Shown here: positions 58,131 to 64,000 of the stretch, piece after piece
Numbering within the stretch: the stretch's first letter is position 1
How the letters are laid out: each line of letters opens with the position of its first letter
Origin: Cinnamomum chago
Taxonomy: Eukaryota; Streptophyta; Magnoliopsida; Laurales; Lauraceae
Assembly: GCA_038049695.1 (NCBI GenBank)
Contig: CP142451.1
Span: forward strand, 47,627,001 to 47,691,000
Direction of reading: 5' to 3'
Length of the DNA stretch: 64,000 nucleotides
The notes under the pieces: model-generated
What the model was told of the DNA's origin: nothing
What the model saw: the letters and a program-made list of their open reading frames with translations, nothing else
Database searches by the model: none
Program-made: the position numbers and the translations under genes

Positions 58131-58380
58131 TGATAAAAGGTTTTTTCACAAAATCACCAACTTTTGATCAAATTTCCAAACAAACATTCTCATTTAACTA
58201 TTGCTTGAATTTATCACCAAAAGAATTTGAGTGAAAAGAGGGAATACAAAAAAAGAGAAGTGCTAAAAAAAAGTCTACAAGCACTACAAGAGAAAGAGTA
58301 CAAAAAAATATATCTGTGTATACACGGGTACCAAAAGAAAAAGAAGAAAAAGGTTTGTTACAAGAATCAGGAGCTCAGTC

Positions 58381-61300
58381 TCACATGGTCTTCAACCAAA
58401 GACTCAACTCCTCAAGCAGACTCTTGGCCTTAGCCTCTAAAGCTTCCTTCAAGATCTTCCCATAAAATGAGGCAGAATGTCGTGATCCGTCTGCAGCACG
58501 GGGAAGCTCTTCCCAAAGAATCTACCATTGCTCGTACTCTTGAGTCTTCCTCCGGAGATTGCTCTCAGCCTCCTCGACTTGGTGAGTCAGAGTCCCTTCT
58601 CTGGCACGAGCTTCCACAATGGCGGCCCATTTTGCAGCATCTTGTTCCTCCAATAGCTCAAGACGCTGCCTGGTCTCAACGACCTCTCTATCAACCCAGC
58701 GCAGATCTTCTGTCAGCTCAATGATAGCCAACTCGGTAACGTTCCTCTCCCGAACGAATTGCTTCTGAGTCCGCGAGATCTCGTTTAGCTCAGACTTGAC
58801 CTCGCCAGAAGGCTTCAAAAAAATCTCAGTGAAGAAGTCACCACTTGGAAAGCTCTTGGTTTCATTCCACTTGTTCCCTAGAGCTATGACTTCATCAATG
58901 AAAGCCTTCGCACCTGCAATGTCCAGACCGACTTCTTCGCTATCAGCAAGGATGTCATGTACATGCTTGATCATGCCAAAGCCGACTTCTAAATTGCCAG
59001 AAGAAAGAGTTTTGACCGATGAGCTCAAAATGCTCTTCAACACTTTCTTCGCATACTCAAGAGATAGCCCGGATGAAGGGTCGCCCCTCTCCATTGGTCG
59101 ACTACTTGTCTCATGTCCTGTTGGAGGAGTGATCATTAAGCTCTTTCTAATCGGAGACAATGGTGAAGAAATCTGCTCAGAAGATTTCATCTCCGCTGTA
59201 TCGAAACTGGAAGAAGAAGTCCTTACTTCTGGTTCAACTGCAGGCATCCCCTGCTCTGGCACTGAGAAAGACGGAGGAACTTCTTCTGCTACCTCACAAC
59301 CTGCCAGCAAAACAAAACAAAAAAGGGGGTATGAATATGATCTTGTTGAAAAAATCATTACCATCAGGGTTATTACTACATATACCTTCTTTGGCTACTA
59401 GTGGAGTACTCTCTGCCTCCATGAACTCTTCCGAAGCATTGTCAAGAGTTGCATCCATGGATGGTTCAAAATTGTCGGAATCCTGTTGCAAGTCAGCTGA
59501 CAAGAAAACAAGCAACATGTTAGCAAATGACAACACAGACAAAAAAGGAAAGAAAACACGAAGAAGTCATAGCAGGTGCAGATTCTGGAATCACTCCAGA
59601 GTCCCTCGGTTCTTCTTCAGATGCTGCAATCGGATCTGTCACTGCTTCATCAGCTGGAACCTCAGGCATCACCAAATCAACATCTCCCGCTGAAAAAAGG
59701 AGAGAAAAAAAATCAAAAACAAAAGAAAATCTCAATGAAAGAAATGGAAAAAGAAAGAGGAAGAATCATACCTTCACCAGTAGTCTCTTCTTCTCGGCTC
59801 CTCTTTTCTGGAGGCTCATCAACATCCCCTAACGTCTCTTCGGCAATGGTGAGAGGGACTTCTAAATCAGAAGAGTCTTCGTGCCATCTCTTATTACGGC
59901 GCTGCCCTCTCTTCCTCTTGCTTCTATGGGTTGGTTTACTTGAAGTACCCGCCCCATTGTCAAAGTCAGGATCTCAACTTGATTCCTCACTGGATGGTCT
60001 GCTCTTCCCAGTGGACTCCATGGAAGTCTTCGTTAGTTCCGCTTTCATCCAAGCGTCGATCTCGGCCTCCTCCCCCTCTACCTGTTCCAAGACTTCACTA
60101 GGTATCTCTTGTACAGCTCTTGATCTGATGATGTCTTGTTCATTGAGAAAGCCGATCTTGTGCTTCTCTCCGGAAGGAAGGCCAGAACCTCCTCTCGACG
60201 GACTCCATCTGACTTGCGAAGACCCTTCTCAGGAGATTGCTTGACATCAAGCTCCTTCTTGGAAAGCCCCCGGTACACTAAAAAGCTTTCCGTAAATCAT
60301 TTCGTGAAGCCAACAGTCCGGAAAGGGGGCAACTCAGGATAGGAAATCATGGCGGTAGTGTCCTCCGCACTATAAAAGGCCCATGCATTCCTCCCATCCT
60401 GTAAACCTCCAAAGCGTTTCACCATGCTCGAAGGCGCTCCAACAACGCCTTGAGAGAAGCCCAACTGCAGCGCAAAACGCGAGGGAACGTATGGCTGGTA
60501 TCAACAAAAAGATGTCTCCGATACACCATCGTACCAACACGTATGTTAAAAAGCCACTACTTTTCTGCATTGGCCAAGGAGTAATGTCTTCCCGACCCCG
60601 TCCTGGTGGAATCACGGGAGGCACCAAAGTCAAAAACCTTCTTCTACAAACCTGGAGAAAGCTTCATTGAAGATTGCCCAATCTTGACGTCCCTGAACTG
60701 TCTGATCCTCAAACGGGCAGACAAAAAGATTTGGAAATGGCTGCCCCTCTAGCCAACCGAATCATGAAAGGGTCATCATCCTATGCAACTCCCAATCGAT
60801 GGAAGCCGGGACAATGGTAAACATAGCACGAATAGAAAATATGGGCTGAAAATACCCTGTTCATAGGGAGCCCCAGCCGAACCAAGAAAGCAGCAGCGTG
60901 CAGTTCGGTATACAAGTAAGAGTACAGAGCAGGCGCCAAAGCCAACCACTCTCTGAACGCCATCTGACAAGCCGGAAAAACACACTGCGGCCTGATGTGT
61001 GTTCCATCTCCTCCAGCGAAAACAGCCTCACCCAACAAATAAGTGAGGTAAACAGCGAGATCTCTTCGTAGTGTAATGTCAGGATAAATGGCGTCTGTAC
61101 TCCCGAAGAACTTCCTCAAGTCATCTTGCATGACGGAGATCTTCCTCAAACCTGGGTTCTTGGCCCTAGCATCTTGGGGACCATCAGAAGACTCTCCGCC
61201 ATCAAAGAAGTTGGAGTTACAATTCTTCCAACTGCTACACCGGACTTTCGAGCCCTCCTTCTCCTTTAAAAAATCATAGAAGGTGACAAGCTAAAAGTAC

Positions 61301-64000
61301 AGGAGCCTGAACCCTTCAGACTGCTCTTTAAGAACGCTATCGATAGGCATAAACTCCTCATAGAGTTTGCCGAGGACAGGCTGTTGGAAAATAGGTGGGC
61401 CATTCAGATAGGTTTCAAAAACTTTTGACCCACTCGATGCAGGGATCAACTATCTAGAAGGCAACAAACCCAATCCAGGATGTAATCCCTCAAACTCATA
61501 AACCATGTACAACAACATAACCTATCTAGAAGATAGAAAATAGCACATTAACATCCAGCCACGAAATCTACAGCATACAAGGATGTAGATATACCTTTGG
61601 AGCTTTGTTGTGCTCTAATGGAGAAGTTGATCTCTTTCTTTGATGATGAACACCTTCACTAATCAAATTAAGATCTCCAACACCCTTTGATCTTCCACGC
61701 TATGTCCCGTATCAGATTCTCTTTTCTTAGGAAGATGGTGGGATCTCCAAGAGAAAAACCCTAAAGGAAACTAGAAGAGAAACTAGAAGAGGGAGAAGAT
61801 GTGCAACAACTTGCACAAAGAGTGGAATAATGATATGGCCGTGAATCCCTAGGTTGGATTCCATTAAGGGACGTCCAAGCCTCCTCCCTATCTCCTTTTA
61901 TAGCACTAAAGCAACCTCCTCTTTCTAATTGAAATAGAAGTCTTACTTCCATAACAATTAGTTGCTCACTAAATCAAAATTAGAAGTCTTACTTCAAATA
62001 TGATTAGTAACTTCCTCTTTTACTAATTAAAATAGAAGTCTTACTTCCATTAATAATTAGTAACTTACTATTACCACTATTAGAAGTCTCACTTCAAATA
62101 GAAATAGTAACTTTCTATTTCCTTTTAGAGTTCTACTATAATTAGTATCTTTCTAATATCTTGGGCTAGCGTGGGGACCACTAGGGATTCCTTAGAAAGC
62201 TGGCTCTAACTGGGACACACGACCCCACATCTCATGTGCAATCCGGGCCCACAGTTAATTGTAAATAACTCCACTATATAAATGCAATTGCACTCCAGTC
62301 TTAGGAATATATTTCAATGAAGACCCTAAACTTCCCAATTACCACAAGTAGGCCCCTCCATCAGTATCCATGGATCAATTGGAATAAATATGTCTCATCC
62401 AATATTAGATCCACATCTTATTATCCTTGAGCCCCAATTAATTATAGTAATCATTTGGTACCGATCCAATTAACTCTTAATCGGAATGGGTGCGCACTTA
62501 CCAATGATAAATCCATTAATTGGCACAAGGGGATAATGTAGATAGATTCCATCTTGATCATTGGATGTTCCCACACTCCTACTACCATGTACCCAAGACA
62601 CCGAGGTGTTGACCTACAGTTGGCCTCACTCATTGGTGACTCAAAGCAAATGAATAGACAGAAACTTGAGTTCATCAATGTCTCAGGATTGAGAGCCTAT
62701 TGCTAGGGAATTATGAGAGCAATCCTTAAATCGAGACAGTATTTGATAAGGTGCTTCTCATGGTCCTTCAATACATTTAATGTACCAGCACCGTGATCCA
62801 GAATCTTACATTCTGATGATCGAGACAAATCACACATCTCATAGTGATCAAAGTGCTGCAACCTTGTCAGATGAGATGTCCAATCTCATCACTGGTTGTG
62901 AAGATATTTTAAGTATAAGATTTGTGACACATATCTCCCATATGTGGATCTCATCCATATACATATATCACATCTAATATACTAATGGGACCCGGTTCAT
63001 CTCATGAACCATTCTGTCATATATATTGGTCATGTGCATTAAGTAATAAATCACCATTCATCTCATGAAAGGAAAGCATGATTATATTGATAAATAAAGA
63101 AATTAATCAATCTATTCATCATATACTGGTATTGAGACCATAAAACTAACACAGGCAGCCTGGTGATGATGCTTAATTCCTTCAAAGTAAAACCAATCTC
63201 ACCGTTCGTCACAATGAAGGTATTGGTTTGTAGAAGGAATGACTCTAGCATGGCCATGAAGGCCTCATCAGAGAAAACCACGGTCTTCTGAAATGGCTCC
63301 ACCAAACTGCAGGGTGTGATCAGTCCACGATTCCCAGCTCGAATCAGCACTGAAATGGCCATGAAGTCGGAAAGGCTTCACCCAATTGCTGCCGTCACCC
63401 CGAAACATGTCAAGGCCAACCGGTCTCAAACTGACCGACGGATGGTCAGAACCTTGGTAGCCACTGGAGGGCATCAACATGTCCATACGGACATGCGACT
63501 TCTCCGCATATCCGGAAGGGCCGCCAACAAAAACCCCGGTCTTTATCACATTGGCCCTCTTCACCCAGCTTGGAGGATCCTCCCTCTTGGGACACGTGGG
63601 AGAAAGACTCATGATCGATATAGTCCGATCAAAGGTCGACCGGGTAGAAACAGTTCTCTCCTCACCATCTGCCGTGTAAGAGAACTAAAAACATCTCCTT
63701 TGGTACGTCAAGTCGTCAGGGACTACGTCACCAAAGAAAAAAGGTAGGCTTGGGCACAATGCTCTGATCGTCCATGACCCAAGGACAGTTGCTTACCATA
63801 ATCCTGTAAAACTCCTCATCCTTCAGAGCGATCAATAGCTGTCTCATCTCATCGCAGTTGAGGGAGTTGCACTCTTCCAGGTTCTTCTCCACAAACTGGA
63901 CCTTCTCCCAGGCCTGATGTACGGCCACATTAGAAGACCTGGTAGACCGACGAGGTGCATCAGTAACAGGCTCTTTGCCCTTGTTCATTCTGGAGGAACT
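58381..64000 (-). pseudogene. Tat-B antisense plant mobile domain gene, broken
   Basis: This is the homologue of the antisense gene of Tat-A at the same position, exon by exon: last exon about 59300-58381 (AKSLLEELSLWLKTM at the end), small exons near 59490-59385 and 59690-59574, and the mobile-domain exon from 59772 to 61381 and 63157 to 64000. Acceptors and most donors are conserved, but the exon 3 donor is CT (59572-59571). A TAG near 58520 in the last exon, several indels in the large exon (about 60165, 60495, 60735) and the 1770-bp solo LTR D2 inactivate it. Near 63988 the codon corresponding to Thr in Tat-A is ATG. The window ends at the expected exon 2 acceptor. Confidence 0.87.
61382..63151 (+). 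repeat. Solo LTR D2, 1770 bp, TSD CAGGC
   Basis: It starts TGTTGGAAAAT and ends AAACTAACA, flanked by CAGGC at 61377-61381 and 63152-63156. The flanks read on in the antisense gene of Tat-B (PILGKLYEEF region). No internal sequence remains, so it arose by LTR-LTR recombination. It shares family with D1. The LTR contains many AGAAGTCTTACTTC-type repeats (61930-62110). Confidence 0.9.

Overview
This window is plant nuclear DNA from a repeat-rich genome, probably a flowering plant. The evidence is Tat-clade and chromodomain Ty3/gypsy retrotransposons, a hAT transposon with BED/DUF659 transposase remnants, and a plant mobile domain gene with short GT-AG introns. I see no ordinary host gene, rRNA or tRNA gene. 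Essentially all of the 64 kb can be assigned to transposable elements inserted into one another.

Left part (1-23179): one large, nearly complete Tat-type element (Tat-A), whose 5' LTR begins before the window. Visible are 5' LTR 1-2244, PBS from 2248, a repeat-rich leader, a gag-pol frame 4043-13030 broken by a single TAG (11246-11248), two minisatellite blocks, an antisense five-exon gene (14827-19752), a polypurine tract and the 3' LTR 19690-23179. The antisense gene is the most interesting object here. When spliced it reads as an uninterrupted 1225-residue plant mobile domain plus coiled-coil protein. Its TATA box, start codon and first splice donor lie inside the U3 of the 3' LTR, reading against the retrotransposon.

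Middle (23180-31724): the leader, PBS and LTR of a related Tat element in reverse orientation, into which Tat-A inserted. That inverted LTR is split by a 5.2-kb hAT element (25232-30418) with a perfect 8-bp target duplication and a decayed transposase gene on the minus strand.

Right part (31725-64000): a decayed second Tat lineage. A G-patch/RT fragment (31725-33410) is joined to gag-protease (33411-36147). The pol part resumes at about 53225, followed by the same minisatellites and the same antisense gene, now a pseudogene, running off the window end. Between 36148 and 53224 sits a truncated inverted chromovirus (C'). Its LTR received a solo LTR (36733-38503, TSD GTAAA) and a complete but dead chromovirus of the same family (C, 38931-50277, TSD GCAAG). 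Two LTRs of one further family lie in C's protease region (42856-44296) and in the antisense gene of Tat-B (61382-63151, TSD CAGGC).

Functionally, Tat-A would make gag-pol from a sense promoter near 1413 (and 22347 in the 3' LTR) and the mobile-domain protein from the antisense LTR promoter. The full-length sense RNA is complementary to the whole antisense message, so the element can also generate double-stranded RNA. All domain calls and pairwise comparisons were made by eye; no database search or alignment was run.
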